Assembly: GCF_900128415.1 (NCBI RefSeq)
Contig: NZ_LT635772.1
Coordinates: 1,116,001-1,180,000 of the forward strand
From: Anaerococcus mediterraneensis
GTDB lineage: Bacteria; Bacillota; Clostridia; Tissierellales; Peptoniphilaceae
DNA: 64,000 nt
Reading direction: 5' to 3'
This document shows positions 54,302 to 62,534 of this stretch, piece after piece (position 1 is the stretch's first letter; every line of letters begins with the position of its first letter). The notes under the pieces are model-generated. The model made no database searches. It was given only the letters and a program-made list of their open reading frames with translations, and was not told where the DNA came from. Position numbers and translations under genes: made by a program.

Positions 54302-55165
54302 ATGGAACTTATAAATGTAAGTGAAGAAAATTTTGATAATATTATAAAACTAAAAACCAAAGCAGAAGAACAAGGCTTTGTAGACTCTCCACTTTATTCC
54401 CTAGCTGAGTGTTTTCTTGATCATGACCACATGAGAGCCTTTGGTATATATGACAATCATATTTTAATTGGATTTACGTCTATGTACTTTAAAGATGATT
54501 TTGGGCAAATAATAAATTTTTTTATAAGTGATGAATATCAAAATAAATCCTTTGGTAGAAAGGCTGTAGGAATTTTAATTGATATCTTTAAAAAATTTTA
54601 TAAGCTAGATAGTGTTTCTGTTGGAGTTTACAAAGACAATAAAGGAGCCTTTGATTTTTGGGCTAAACAGGGATTTATAGACACTGGGAATGTAGAAGGC
54701 GATTATATTTATTTGAGAAAAATTTTAAATAAGATTCTGATTTCAAAAGATCTTTATCTAGTCAATTATTTCCCTGCCTACAGGCTAAGCTTAGAATGGT
54801 ATCAGGATAAAGAAACTGTGAAAATGGTTGATAATATTGATGATGTCTACAGTATAGAAGACCTTAAAAGAATGTATACCTATTTGTCAAAAAATGGTGA
54901 CCTATATTATATTGTCTATGATGACAAGTTAGTAGGGGATTGTGCAATTTTCGACCATAATTTCTTAGCCATTGTTATAGGTAAAAATTTTAGGAATATG
55001 AATATTGGCAAAAAAGTCTTGGATAAACTTATAGATTTAGGTAGAGAAAAGGACCTAGATTACCTACAAGCGGAAATTTATGATTTTAACCAGGCGAGTC
55101 TTGCCTTATTTAAAGGCAAAGGTTTTAAGAAAATAAAAAAAGAACTTTATAGGTTGGATTTATGA
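54302..55165 (+). CDS. two-domain GNAT acetyltransferase
   Basis: 287 residues made of two GNAT units. The first (about 1-140) contains INFFISDEYQNKSFGRKAVGILID and WAKQGFIDTG; the second (about 150-287) contains LAIVIGKNFRNMNIGKKVLDKLIDLG and LFKGKGFKKIKKELYRLDL. Each ends with the typical beta-bulge. Tandem GNATs act on small molecules or peptides; the substrate is unknown. ATGGAGAAAAG precedes the ATG. Its stop overlaps the next gene. Confidence 0.82.
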   Translation: MELINVSEENFDNIIKLKTKAEEQGFVDSPLYSLAECFLDHDHMRAFGIYDNHILIGFTSMYFKDDFGQIINFFISDEYQNKSFGRKAVGILIDIFKKFYKLDSVSVGVYKDNKGAFDFWAKQGFIDTGNVEGDYIYLRKILNKILISKDLYLVNYFPAYRLSLEWYQDKETVKMVDNIDDVYSIEDLKRMYTYLSKNGDLYYIVYDDKLVGDCAIFDHNFLAIVIGKNFRNMNIGKKVLDKLIDLGREKDLDYLQAEIYDFNQASLALFKGKGFKKIKKELYRLDL

Positions 55166-55557
55166 CTGTAGATATAAAGAGAAATATAAATTTTTATAGG
55201 AATTTTGATAAAAATAATGACTTGTGGTGCGATTGTGTTTATTGCAAATTTTATAGGTCAAAAATTGGAAAAATATATCCAGAAATTAGTAAATATCTTG
55301 AAAAATTGGCAATTGATATAAATAAACCCTATGAATCATCTCTTCCTTTTTTGTCAGAGGATAATAAATTATCATATGATTTTGCCTGGTATATTTGCTT
55401 TGGGGATGAAGATGGTCTCAATAATATAGAAATAGACGGAGCAAATATTAGAAAAACTCTTGATTACCCAGATCCTGGACTAGATAGCCAATATTTTATT
55501 TTAGAGATTGGCCCCTTGTATTTAGGTGATAAATCAGATTATGCAAACTTAGGATAA
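55162..55557 (+). CDS. uncharacterised 131-residue protein with CxCxYC motif
   Basis: Soluble. The striking part is WCDCVYCKFYRSKIGKIYPEISKYLEKLAIDINKPYE at about residues 21-57: a three-cysteine cluster before a helical segment, suggesting metal binding. The rest is acidic. I recall similar proteins in Firmicutes without any assigned function. Overlaps the tandem GNAT gene by 4 nt. Its terminator has been split by the IS element. Confidence 0.7.
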   Translation: MTVDIKRNINFYRNFDKNNDLWCDCVYCKFYRSKIGKIYPEISKYLEKLAIDINKPYESSLPFLSEDNKLSYDFAWYICFGDEDGLNNIEIDGANIRKTLDYPDPGLDSQYFILEIGPLYLGDKSDYANLG

Positions 55558-55560
55558 AAA

Positions 55561-55582
55561 AACCAACTTTACAAAGTTGGTT
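55561..55582. repeat. left copy of the 22-bp duplicated target (old terminator stem)
   Basis: AACCAACTTTAC-AAAGTTGGTT, itself a hairpin stem. An identical copy lies at 57180-57201 on the other side of the element. The run of T expected after a terminator is missing on this side because the IS starts here. Confidence 0.85.
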
Positions 55583-57179
55583 CAGAGCGTCGACAAACCC
55601 ACTAATAAATTGGGAGTGTTGGCGCTTTTTCTATATTTATTTTAAAATATATTAATTTTTCAAATAATAACGTAAACTCTTTAGTAAACAGAGGAAAATT
55701 ACCTCCATCTCCGTCTAATCTATCCAGTAATTTTGCTAATTTTTTTATATTTAGGCACGCAAAAGTTAGTGCCGCTTTCATACTCATTTTTTCCTTACCT
55801 ATCATATTGGTATATCTAAAACTATGGTATTCTTTAGCACTTCCGAATTGTCTTTCTATTGTTTCTTTTCTTTGCTTATATTCTGCTTTTCCTGCTTTGG
55901 TTAGTCTGTACCATTCACAATAGTCTATGTATCCTTGCCATATATGCCTTATTATTACTTTTACCTTGCTTTTACTTTTTGTACATTTGCTTAAAGATGG
56001 GCAGTCTTCACATAAGCTTTTCTTGCTTTTATATATTCTGTAGCCTTCTCGTTTTGTTGTTGAGTACAGGAGTATTTTGTTTTCTGGGCATATGTAGCAG
56101 TCGTTCGTTTCGTCATATTTATATTCTTTTGGATAGAAAGATTCTTTATCGTTTCTTCTTCCTTTTGGTTTTGTATATGGTAAGACTGGCATTATTCCTT
56201 TTTCTATTAGTTCTTTTGCTATTGCTGGTATTTTGTATCCTGCATCCATTACTATCTTTTCTGACTTGTATTTTTCTAATTTTTCTTTGAAGAATGATGG
56301 GAAGGTTGTTGAGTCGTGTAGGTTTCCTGGATAGGCTTTGTATCCTAAGATCCATCCATTTTTATCACATGATGTTTGGATTGAGTATGCGTATACTTCT
56401 TTGTGGTTTCCTTTATGGAATAGTCCACTTTCTGGATCTGTTGTTGATTGACTTATTTCTTTTTCTTCTAATATTTCACCATCTGGGTAATCAAAGTCAT
56501 CTTTTCCATTTTTGTTTCTGTCTTCATTTACTTCTTTTTCTAGTTTTCTTTGATAGGATTTTACTTTTTTCTTTATTTTTACTTTTTGACTTTTATGTCT
56601 GTTGGCGTGGGCTTTTACATGGGTTGAGTCTACAAATTGTATTTTTGTGTCTACGAATCCATAGCTCATTGCTTGGTCTAGGATGTTTTCGAATATTTGA
56701 TTGAATATGTCTGTGTTTTTAAATCTTCTTTCATAGTTTTTCCCGAAGGTTGAAAAGTGTGGAACTTTATCGTAGAAGTCTAGACCTAAAAACCATCGAT
56801 AGGCTATGTTTACTTCTACTTCTTTTATTGTTTGCCTCATGCTGTTTATGTTGAAGAAGTATTGTAGGATTACAAGCTTTATTAATACTACTGGGTCTAT
56901 ACTTGGTCTTCCTGTTGTTTGTGAGTATTTATCTTCTACTAGATCGTATATGAAGTTGAAGTCTATGTATTTGTCTATTTTTCTTAATATGTGATCTTTT
57001 GGGACCAATTGTTCTACTGATACCATTTGAACTTGTTCGGTGTTATTTTTTTCATTTTTGTATAGCATAACTTCCTCCATCTTTAGTATACTTATACCCA
57101 AAAATGGCTTGATTTAAGCGTTTATCGCATAGAAAAAGTAGATGAAGTTTTGTTTTTCATCTACTTTGTCTACAGTCTG
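55583..57179. mobile_element. IS1182-like insertion sequence, apparently complete
   Basis: About 1.6 kb between the duplicated targets. Terminal inverted repeats are imperfect: CAGAGCGTCGACAAA at the left and CAGACTGTAGACAAA read inward from the right (12 of 15 match). It carries one intact transposase gene. A long hairpin (AAAGTAGATGAA/TTCATCTACTTT, about 57134-57168) stands between the right end and the gene, and probably blocks transcripts entering from outside. The insertion inside a hairpin fits the known liking of IS1182 relatives for palindromes. Confidence 0.88.
55602..57068 (-). CDS. IS1182-family transposase
   Basis: 488 residues, uninterrupted. The N-terminal domain has YSQTTGRPSIDPVVLIKLVILQYFFNI. 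The catalytic core shows D in FVDSTHVKAHAN, D in IVMDAGYKIPA and E in KETIERQFGSAKEYHSFRYTN (DDE triad). A cysteine cluster (CYICPENK, CEDCPSLSKC) lies between the last two. GGAGGAAGTT before ATG 57068 decides the start; the reading from 57101 is longer but has no site. Likely active, as no stop or frameshift is seen. Confidence 0.93.
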   Translation of the reverse strand: MLYKNEKNNTEQVQMVSVEQLVPKDHILRKIDKYIDFNFIYDLVEDKYSQTTGRPSIDPVVLIKLVILQYFFNINSMRQTIKEVEVNIAYRWFLGLDFYDKVPHFSTFGKNYERRFKNTDIFNQIFENILDQAMSYGFVDTKIQFVDSTHVKAHANRHKSQKVKIKKKVKSYQRKLEKEVNEDRNKNGKDDFDYPDGEILEEKEISQSTTDPESGLFHKGNHKEVYAYSIQTSCDKNGWILGYKAYPGNLHDSTTFPSFFKEKLEKYKSEKIVMDAGYKIPAIAKELIEKGIMPVLPYTKPKGRRNDKESFYPKEYKYDETNDCYICPENKILLYSTTKREGYRIYKSKKSLCEDCPSLSKCTKSKSKVKVIIRHIWQGYIDYCEWYRLTKAGKAEYKQRKETIERQFGSAKEYHSFRYTNMIGKEKMSMKAALTFACLNIKKLAKLLDRLDGDGGNFPLFTKEFTLLFEKLIYFKINIEKAPTLPIY

Positions 57180-57201
57180 AACCAACTTTACAAAGTTGGT
57201 T
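57180..57201. repeat. right copy of the 22-bp duplicated target
   Basis: Identical to 55561-55582. On the plus strand it is followed by a T-tract, the remainder of the original bidirectional terminator. Confidence 0.85.
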
Positions 57202-57205
57202 TTTT

Positions 57206-58264
57206 TTATTCTACATTTTCTTCTAGGCTAAATTCTAATAAAACTGGGTTGTGATCTGAATTAATGTAGCCTAAGTCTTGGCCTTGGACCTTGTTTACTT
57301 TAACATTTTTAGAAACTATAAATCCATCTATGATGCATTCATAAGCAGTGGCTGGATCATAAGGCTTGTCATTTAGTCTGGATGTGGTGACCTTGTCATC
57401 AAAAATAATATTAAATGAATCTGTTATAAACTGGTAAGGAAATACAGATGGATTCCACATACCATCGGGTATATTTGCTTTATGGTTTTCTCTTAACTCT
57501 TGGTTAAAATCACCACCTACTATAACATAGTTTCCCTTTTTGTATTCTTCTGCCATAAAGGCTAAAATTTGTTTGGATTGGGCAATCCTACCATCAGAAC
57601 CTGATTCGTAGGCATCTAAGTGGACATTAATCAAAACTAACTCTTTGTCTGTATCTTTTACTGGAAGATACGATACATTGAATCCTCTTTTTAGGTTTGC
57701 AAGTTTAGTTGGCCACTTGTGTGGATTTGGCTGTTTGTACCTGTATGATGAATCAATTTTATATTTAGATTTTGTATAAATACCAGAACTAACCCTACCC
57801 ATTGGTGGTATAGGAAATGGCACGAAAGCAACCTTATAATTATAAGCAAAAGTAGAAGCTCCTACAAGCCTGGAATCAAAAAACTCTACTTCATTGATAT
57901 TGTAAGTTCTAGATGAATTGCTATCTACTTCTTGTAATAAAAGTAGGTCTGGGTCTATATTTTGTATTGATTTATCGATACCATCAAGGGCATTTAGAAC
58001 ATGGTCTTTAGAAATAGGGTTGACCATTTTTCCTCCATCCATAAAAAAGTCTGTATCTTTATCTAAACCTCCATAACCGATATTCCAGGTGAGTAGTTTA
58101 TAGTCTTCATCCAAGGATAAAATATCTTTTGATGATCCTGATATAGCGACATCTTCTATATCTTTTGGCTTGTATTCTGTGACACTTAGGAAGACCAACA
58201 AGGCCGCAAATAGGATTAAAAATATAATTAGAATAAATGATAAAAATTTTAAAACTCTTTTCAT
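57206..58264 (-). CDS. membrane-anchored endonuclease/exonuclease/phosphatase-family protein
   Basis: 352 residues. One N-terminal hydrophobic helix (about 8-28) works as anchor or uncleaved signal. The EEP fold follows: LLTWNIGYGGLD, LLLLQEVDSN (metal Glu), VLINVHLDAYESGSDGR, IVGGDFNQEL and YINSDHNPVLLEF with the final Asp-His. These residues support a metal-dependent phosphodiesterase facing outward, on a nucleic acid, lipid or sugar-phosphate substrate. Its terminator lost its T-tract to the IS insertion. Confidence 0.88.
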   Translation of the reverse strand: MKRVLKFLSFILIIFLILFAALLVFLSVTEYKPKDIEDVAISGSSKDILSLDEDYKLLTWNIGYGGLDKDTDFFMDGGKMVNPISKDHVLNALDGIDKSIQNIDPDLLLLQEVDSNSSRTYNINEVEFFDSRLVGASTFAYNYKVAFVPFPIPPMGRVSSGIYTKSKYKIDSSYRYKQPNPHKWPTKLANLKRGFNVSYLPVKDTDKELVLINVHLDAYESGSDGRIAQSKQILAFMAEEYKKGNYVIVGGDFNQELRENHKANIPDGMWNPSVFPYQFITDSFNIIFDDKVTTSRLNDKPYDPATAYECIIDGFIVSKNVKVNKVQGQDLGYINSDHNPVLLEFSLEENVE

Positions 58265-58394
58265 AAATACCTCATTTCTTTAAGATAAGCTTAACATTTA
58301 TCGACATTAAAGTAAATAGATTTATGAAAAAATTATAAGTAGTAAAATAAATATATGATTGATATTATAAAGAATCTTATATAGGAGATAGTAT

Positions 58395-59090
58395 ATGAAA
58401 AAAATTTTATGGGATATAGATGGAACCTTGTTAAATTTTGACTTGGCCGAAACAAAGGCAATAAAAGTCTCATTTGAAAAATTTAATTTAAAAAGTCCTA
58501 GTCAAGACCTTATATTAGATTATAAAAAGACAAACAACAAGTGTTGGAAAATGTTAGAAAGGGGTGAAGTTACTAGGCAAGAGGTATTAATCGGTAGGTT
58601 TTTAGAATTTTTCAAAAAGCATAATATAAAAGTAGATTCAGCAGAAGATTTTAATAGGACTTACCAAATAGAGTTAGGAAAAACCTACGTTTTTTATCCT
58701 CATGGTGAAAGCGTCGTAAAAGAATTGGCTAAATCATATGACCAATATGCAGTTACTAATGGGTCTTTGACAGCCCAGAGGGGTAAACTTGAAGGATCTA
58801 ACCTAAATAAGATTTTTAAAAGATCTTTTATTTCAGAATTAGTAGGTTTTGAAAAACCAGATCCAAGGTTTTTTTCTTATGTCTTCGATCATATAGGAAG
58901 TAAAAATCCGAGTGATTATGTAATAATTGGTGATTCTTTGACATCAGATATGCTGGGAGGCATAAATGCAGGAATAAAAACTATTTGGTTCAATCCAGAA
59001 AATTTAAAAAATGATCTTGATCTAAAAATCGATTATACAATAAAATCCCTAGATGAGGTTATTCCTCTATTAAGTGAGATATTTTCATAA
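58395..59090 (+). CDS. YjjG-like HAD nucleotidase
   Basis: 231 residues. Motif I WDIDGTLLNFD, motif II AVTNGS, motif III lysine in GFEKPDPRFF and motif IV IIGDSLTSDMLGGINAGI. The order and the LLNF start match YjjG, which dephosphorylates unusual pyrimidine nucleotides. TAGGAGATAGT precedes the ATG. Monocistronic, divergent from the EEP gene. Confidence 0.87.
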   Translation: MKKILWDIDGTLLNFDLAETKAIKVSFEKFNLKSPSQDLILDYKKTNNKCWKMLERGEVTRQEVLIGRFLEFFKKHNIKVDSAEDFNRTYQIELGKTYVFYPHGESVVKELAKSYDQYAVTNGSLTAQRGKLEGSNLNKIFKRSFISELVGFEKPDPRFFSYVFDHIGSKNPSDYVIIGDSLTSDMLGGINAGIKTIWFNPENLKNDLDLKIDYTIKSLDEVIPLLSEIFS

Positions 59091-59162
59091 ATTGAATTTA
59101 ATTGCTAAAAATGTATAATGTTATGGTGATTAAGATTTTAATTATTATAAAAAGGAGAAAAA

Positions 59163-59213
59163 ATGGATAATAGCTCGCCCAGTAGGACGCAAAACTTATT
59201 AATTTGTAACTGA
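59163..59213 (+). CDS. 16-residue putative leader peptide before mgtE
   Basis: ATG after AAGGAG with 5-nt spacing; encodes MDNSSPSRTQNLLICN and ends at TGA. The hairpin at 59213-59238 begins at the last base of the stop codon, and mgtE starts 54 nt after. The arrangement resembles translated leaders of Mg2+ transporters in enterics (MgtL), though the sequence does not. Whether it is translated is untested. Confidence 0.45.
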   Translation: MDNSSPSRTQNLLICN

Positions 59214-59238
59214 TAATGGTAAATTTATTTGCCATTAT
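59213..59238 (+). promoter_or_regulatory. stem-loop in the mgtE leader
   Basis: ATAATGGTAAAT pairs completely with ATTTGCCATTAT (one G-T pair), with almost no loop. No T-tract follows, so it is not a simple terminator. No known Mg2+ riboswitch core is visible around it. Confidence 0.6.
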
Positions 59239-59267
59239 AGGAACCTAACCGTTCAAAGGAGTTTTAA

Positions 59268-60593
59268 GTGGCAGATAGAAAATATGATGTTAACAACCTA
59301 AAGCAATTGCAAGAAGAAATCAACAAAATGAACCCAGTTGATATAGCTGATAGGTTGGAAGTTTTACCAGATAAGTCTGTAGCAATTTGGATTAAATTAT
59401 TAAACAAAGACCTGCTTGCAGATACTTTTACAGAATTAAGACCAGAAAATAAAGATAGGATTTTATCCATCCTCTCAGAAGAAAATATAAAAGACCTAAT
59501 CAAAGAATTGGATGAGGACGAGTTGGTAGATACTCTCCAAGAGCTACCAGCAAATATGGTCAAGAAGTTGATGACAAGCCATATAGACCCAAACAGAAGA
59601 GAGATAGTCAATGAGCTTTTAGGCTATCCAGAAGAATCTGTTGGTTCTATCATGACAGTCAATTTTTTATCAGTAAAATCAAGTGATAGTCCAGCCCAAG
59701 CTATGGATAAGGTTATGAAATCAGATCTAGATGCTGAAAAACTTGAGCAAATATGGGTTACTAATGATTCATTAGTCCTAATAGGATTCTTATACATAGC
59801 CGACCTTATCAGAAATAAAAAATCAGATATTAATTCGATTTTAGAACCGATAACAGTAACAGTAAGCCCTACTGATGACCAAGAAGTGGTTGCAAAGTAT
59901 TCTATAAAGTACGATCTTGGTGAGGTCCCAGTTACAGATTCAGAAGGTAGACTCATTGGTATAGTACCAGCAGAAGATGTAATCGACGTTGTTCATGAAG
60001 AGTTACAAGAAGACTTTGCAAATATAACCGGTATTTCTGATCAATCAGAATCTTATATTGATGAGTCCAGTTTTAAAATAGCAAAGAATAGGACAACATG
60101 GCTTGTAATCTGTCTTATAACAGCAACTATGACAGGCTTTATTATACAAAGATATGAAAGCCTACTAGCCAGTGCAGTTGCCCTTACGGCCTATATACCA
60201 ATGCTGATGGATTCTGGCGGTAATGCTGGCAGCCAGGCATCAACTACAATTATGACCCAGCTTTATTCGGGGACCTTGACATTTAAGGACTTTTTTAAGG
60301 TTATTTTCAAGGAAATGAAGGTAGGATCTATAGTTAGTTTGGTACTAGTAGCTATTAATTTTATCAGAATTTTGATAGTAGATGATGTTAGTCTAGCTGT
60401 AAATTTGACTGTTTCATTAACTTTGTTTTTGACAATAGTAATAAGTAATATAATAGGTGGTGTATTACCACTTATAGCTGAAAAACTAAATATAGACCCA
60501 ACAGTAATGGCAGGGCCATTAATAACAACAATAGTAGATACCGGCGTACTTTTGATATATTTTGAGGTGGCGTCTATATTACTAGGTATATAA
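59268..60593 (+). CDS. mgtE: magnesium transporter MgtE
   Basis: 441 residues. The N-terminal superhelical domain (about 1-125) is followed by two CBS domains (about 130-250, GSIMTVNFLSVKSSDSPAQAM and VPVTDSEGRLIGIV) that sense Mg2+, then five membrane helices with the family motif MLMDSGGNAGSQAST and GPLITTIVDTG. GTG start, 6 nt after AAAGGAG. It follows a leader ORF with a stem-loop. Confidence 0.95.
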   Translation: MADRKYDVNNLKQLQEEINKMNPVDIADRLEVLPDKSVAIWIKLLNKDLLADTFTELRPENKDRILSILSEENIKDLIKELDEDELVDTLQELPANMVKKLMTSHIDPNRREIVNELLGYPEESVGSIMTVNFLSVKSSDSPAQAMDKVMKSDLDAEKLEQIWVTNDSLVLIGFLYIADLIRNKKSDINSILEPITVTVSPTDDQEVVAKYSIKYDLGEVPVTDSEGRLIGIVPAEDVIDVVHEELQEDFANITGISDQSESYIDESSFKIAKNRTTWLVICLITATMTGFIIQRYESLLASAVALTAYIPMLMDSGGNAGSQASTTIMTQLYSGTLTFKDFFKVIFKEMKVGSIVSLVLVAINFIRILIVDDVSLAVNLTVSLTLFLTIVISNIIGGVLPLIAEKLNIDPTVMAGPLITTIVDTGVLLIYFEVASILLGI

Positions 60594-60596
60594 ATT

Positions 60597-60635
60597 AAAA
60601 GAGCACTAGCTTTTATAGCTATGTGTTCTTTTTTA
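60597..60635 (+). terminator. terminator after mgtE
   Basis: AAAAGAGCAC pairs with GTGTTCTTTT, extended by TAGC/GCTA with one bulge, then T-tract. Confidence 0.82.
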
Positions 60636-60686
60636 TTGTAATTATCACATAAAAATAGATTTATATAAATATTTATCAAAAAATAT

Positions 60687-60715
60687 TTGACAAAATAATA
60701 AGTATATCATATAAT
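60687..60715 (+). promoter_or_regulatory. promoter of T-box unit 1
   Basis: TTGACA (60687-60692), 17-nt spacer, TATAAT (60710-60715), full consensus. Confidence 0.88.
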
Positions 60716-60728
60716 ACGATTATCAAAT

Positions 60729-60987
60729 AAAAGCGAAGACGTGGAAGAGTAGTAAGTATAGTCTTTCAGAGAGGTGCTGGTAGGTGAAAAGCACTAAGAT
60801 AAAACTTTCGAAAATCACCACCAAGCTGTTTCGCCGAAAAGTAGGCGGATTCGGGAGCTCCCGTTATAGAGCTATTCATTATGTGAATTGAGTGCATCAA
60901 TTGATGAAGAAGAGTGGTACCGCGGAGAGTTTTAAATTTACAACCTTCGTCTCTTTAACCTATGGGTTTAAAGAGACGAAGGTTTTT
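60729..60987 (+). ncRNA. T-box leader 1, specifier read as AUC (Ile)
   Basis: Stem I closes with GTGG (60741-60744) and CCAC (60818-60821). The triplet before the purine that precedes CCAC is ATC (60814-60816), an Ile codon. The AGAGAGGTGCTGG and GGTAGGTG distal-loop signatures are present. The universal T-box sequence AGAGTGGTACCGCGG lies at 60911-60925. The terminator arms AACCTTCGTCTCTTT and AAAGAGACGAAGGTT (60942-60982) run into seven T. Uncharged tRNA-Ile should permit read-through into the binding-protein gene. Confidence 0.9.
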
Positions 60988-61015
60988 TTATTCCCAAAAA
61001 TATATGGAGGAAATT

Positions 61016-62203
61016 ATGAATCTAAGAAAAAAATTTGCAGTTGGAATGTTACTAGCAGGGATGTTTTTATCAGCATGCTCAAACTCTGATAAGCCTTCAG
61101 AAAATAATGATTCCAAGGCAGGTAAAGAAAAAAGTCAAGCTGGAGATACTATAAAACTTGGTAACTCAGCTCCTCTTACAGGTCCTGTATCTGTCTATGG
61201 AATCACAACCAATAATGGTATTAAACTAGCTATAGAAGAAATAAATAAAGATGGTGGAATCCTAGATAAACAAATTGAATGGTTTGAGATGGATGATAAG
61301 GGAGAGATAACAGATGCTGTTACGAACTATAACAAGCTAATGCAAAACGAAGTAAGCGCTATATTTGGAGGTGTACCATCAAAGCCAGCCCTAGCAATAG
61401 CAGAGTCTGCAGCTAACGATGATGTAGTTTATATAACTCCAACTGGTACTCTAGCTAACATCACAGAAGGAAAAGAAAATGCATTTAGAACTTGCTTTAT
61501 TGATCCATTCCAAGGTGAGGTTCTAGCTAGATTTTCTAAAGATAAACTATCAGCTAAGAAAGTAGCAGTTCTAAGAAATCAATCTTCTGATTTTTCTATG
61601 GGAGTGGCAAATATATTTGTAGAAAAAGCCAAAGAATTGGGCATGGAAGTAGTAGCGGATGAGTCGTACGGAGATAATGATACAGACTTTAAGGCACAGC
61701 TAACAAATATCAAAAGCCAAAATCCTGATGTATTATTTATACCAGATTATTATGAAAAAGTAGCCTTGATGGTTCCACAAGTAAGACAAGCTGATATAGA
61801 CGCAACTCTAGTTGGTGCAGATGGATGGGATACAGTTTTATCAGTAATGGACCCATCAAACTTTGAAGCGATAGAAGGCTCATATTTTGCAAACCAATTT
61901 ACCCTAGAAGATCCAAGTGAAAGAGTACAAAAATTTATAAAAGAATACAAAGAGAAATACGGCGAAGACCCATCAACATTTGCAGCAGAAGGCTATGATA
62001 CAGTTTACCTATACAAACAAGCAGTAGAAGAAGCTGGTAGCACAGATACAAAGGCAGTTTGCCAGGCTTTAAAAAATATAAAATTTGATGGTTTAACTGG
62101 ATCATTTACCTATGATGAGAATAACAATCCTGTAAAATCAGCAAAAATGATAAAAATAGAAAATGGCAAGTATAAATTTGATTCTGAGGTAGATCCTAAT
62201 TAA
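61016..62203 (+). CDS. LivJ-like amino-acid-binding lipoprotein (unit 1)
   Basis: 395 residues. Signal peptide with lipobox LSAC, so the mature protein would be lipid-anchored at C21. The Leu/Ile/Val-binding (periplasmic-binding type I) fold starts IKLGNSAPLTGPVSVYGITTNNGIKLAIEEIN. The GGAGG in front of ATG 61016 fixes the start. A T-box with an Ile specifier controls it. No permease or ATPase lies between this and the next paralogue, so the transporter body must be encoded elsewhere or further right. Confidence 0.92.
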   Translation: MNLRKKFAVGMLLAGMFLSACSNSDKPSENNDSKAGKEKSQAGDTIKLGNSAPLTGPVSVYGITTNNGIKLAIEEINKDGGILDKQIEWFEMDDKGEITDAVTNYNKLMQNEVSAIFGGVPSKPALAIAESAANDDVVYITPTGTLANITEGKENAFRTCFIDPFQGEVLARFSKDKLSAKKVAVLRNQSSDFSMGVANIFVEKAKELGMEVVADESYGDNDTDFKAQLTNIKSQNPDVLFIPDYYEKVALMVPQVRQADIDATLVGADGWDTVLSVMDPSNFEAIEGSYFANQFTLEDPSERVQKFIKEYKEKYGEDPSTFAAEGYDTVYLYKQAVEEAGSTDTKAVCQALKNIKFDGLTGSFTYDENNNPVKSAKMIKIENGKYKFDSEVDPN

Positions 62204-62242
62204 AAAATTTGACAAAAATCAAATATGAGTATAAAATGACTG

Positions 62243-62515
62243 CATAAAGATAAAGACTAAGAAGTGGAAAAGACCCCATTATAGTTTTATCAGAGAGTTG
62301 CTGGTTGGTGAGAAGCAATAAAGCATAAAGGGTCGGTTCGCCACGGAGTTGTTCACTGAAATTTTAGTATGTGGTACCGTAAGCTCACGTTATAGAGATA
62401 TTCATTAGATTGAAGCTGAGTGCATCAAAAGGATGAAGAAGAGTGGTACCGCGGGGCTAATTGTAATTTCAAACCTCGTCTCTTTGCATATTATGTAGAA
62501 GAGACGAGGTTTTTT
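62243..62515 (+). ncRNA. T-box leader 2, specifier read as UUC (Phe)
   Basis: A promoter TTGACA (62209-62214) with TATAAA/TAAAAT lies just upstream. Stem I: GTGG (62264-62267) with CCAC (62341-62344), and GACCC with GGGTC above. Between them on the 3' side is GGTTCG, giving TTC (62337-62339) followed by G. AGAGTGGTACCGCGG lies at 62440-62454. Terminator arms AACCTCGTCTCTT/AAGAGACGAGGTT run into T (62472-62515). Phe is the best reading but less secure than unit 1, since the surrounding loop is short. Confidence 0.85.
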
Positions 62516-62534
62516 CTACGTTTAGGAGGAAAAT

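Noticed and set aside
55859..56704. Two ORFs antisense to the transposase, rich in Leu, Phe and Cys
   Set aside because: They are the complement of Lys/Glu-rich transposase codons; no ribosome site and no known second gene in IS1182 elements.
59163..59250. Possible c-di-GMP-I or M-box riboswitch before mgtE
   Set aside because: A GGACGCAAAAC fragment recalls c-di-GMP-I, but the partner GCAAACC segment and tetraloop receptor are missing, and no M-box core is seen.
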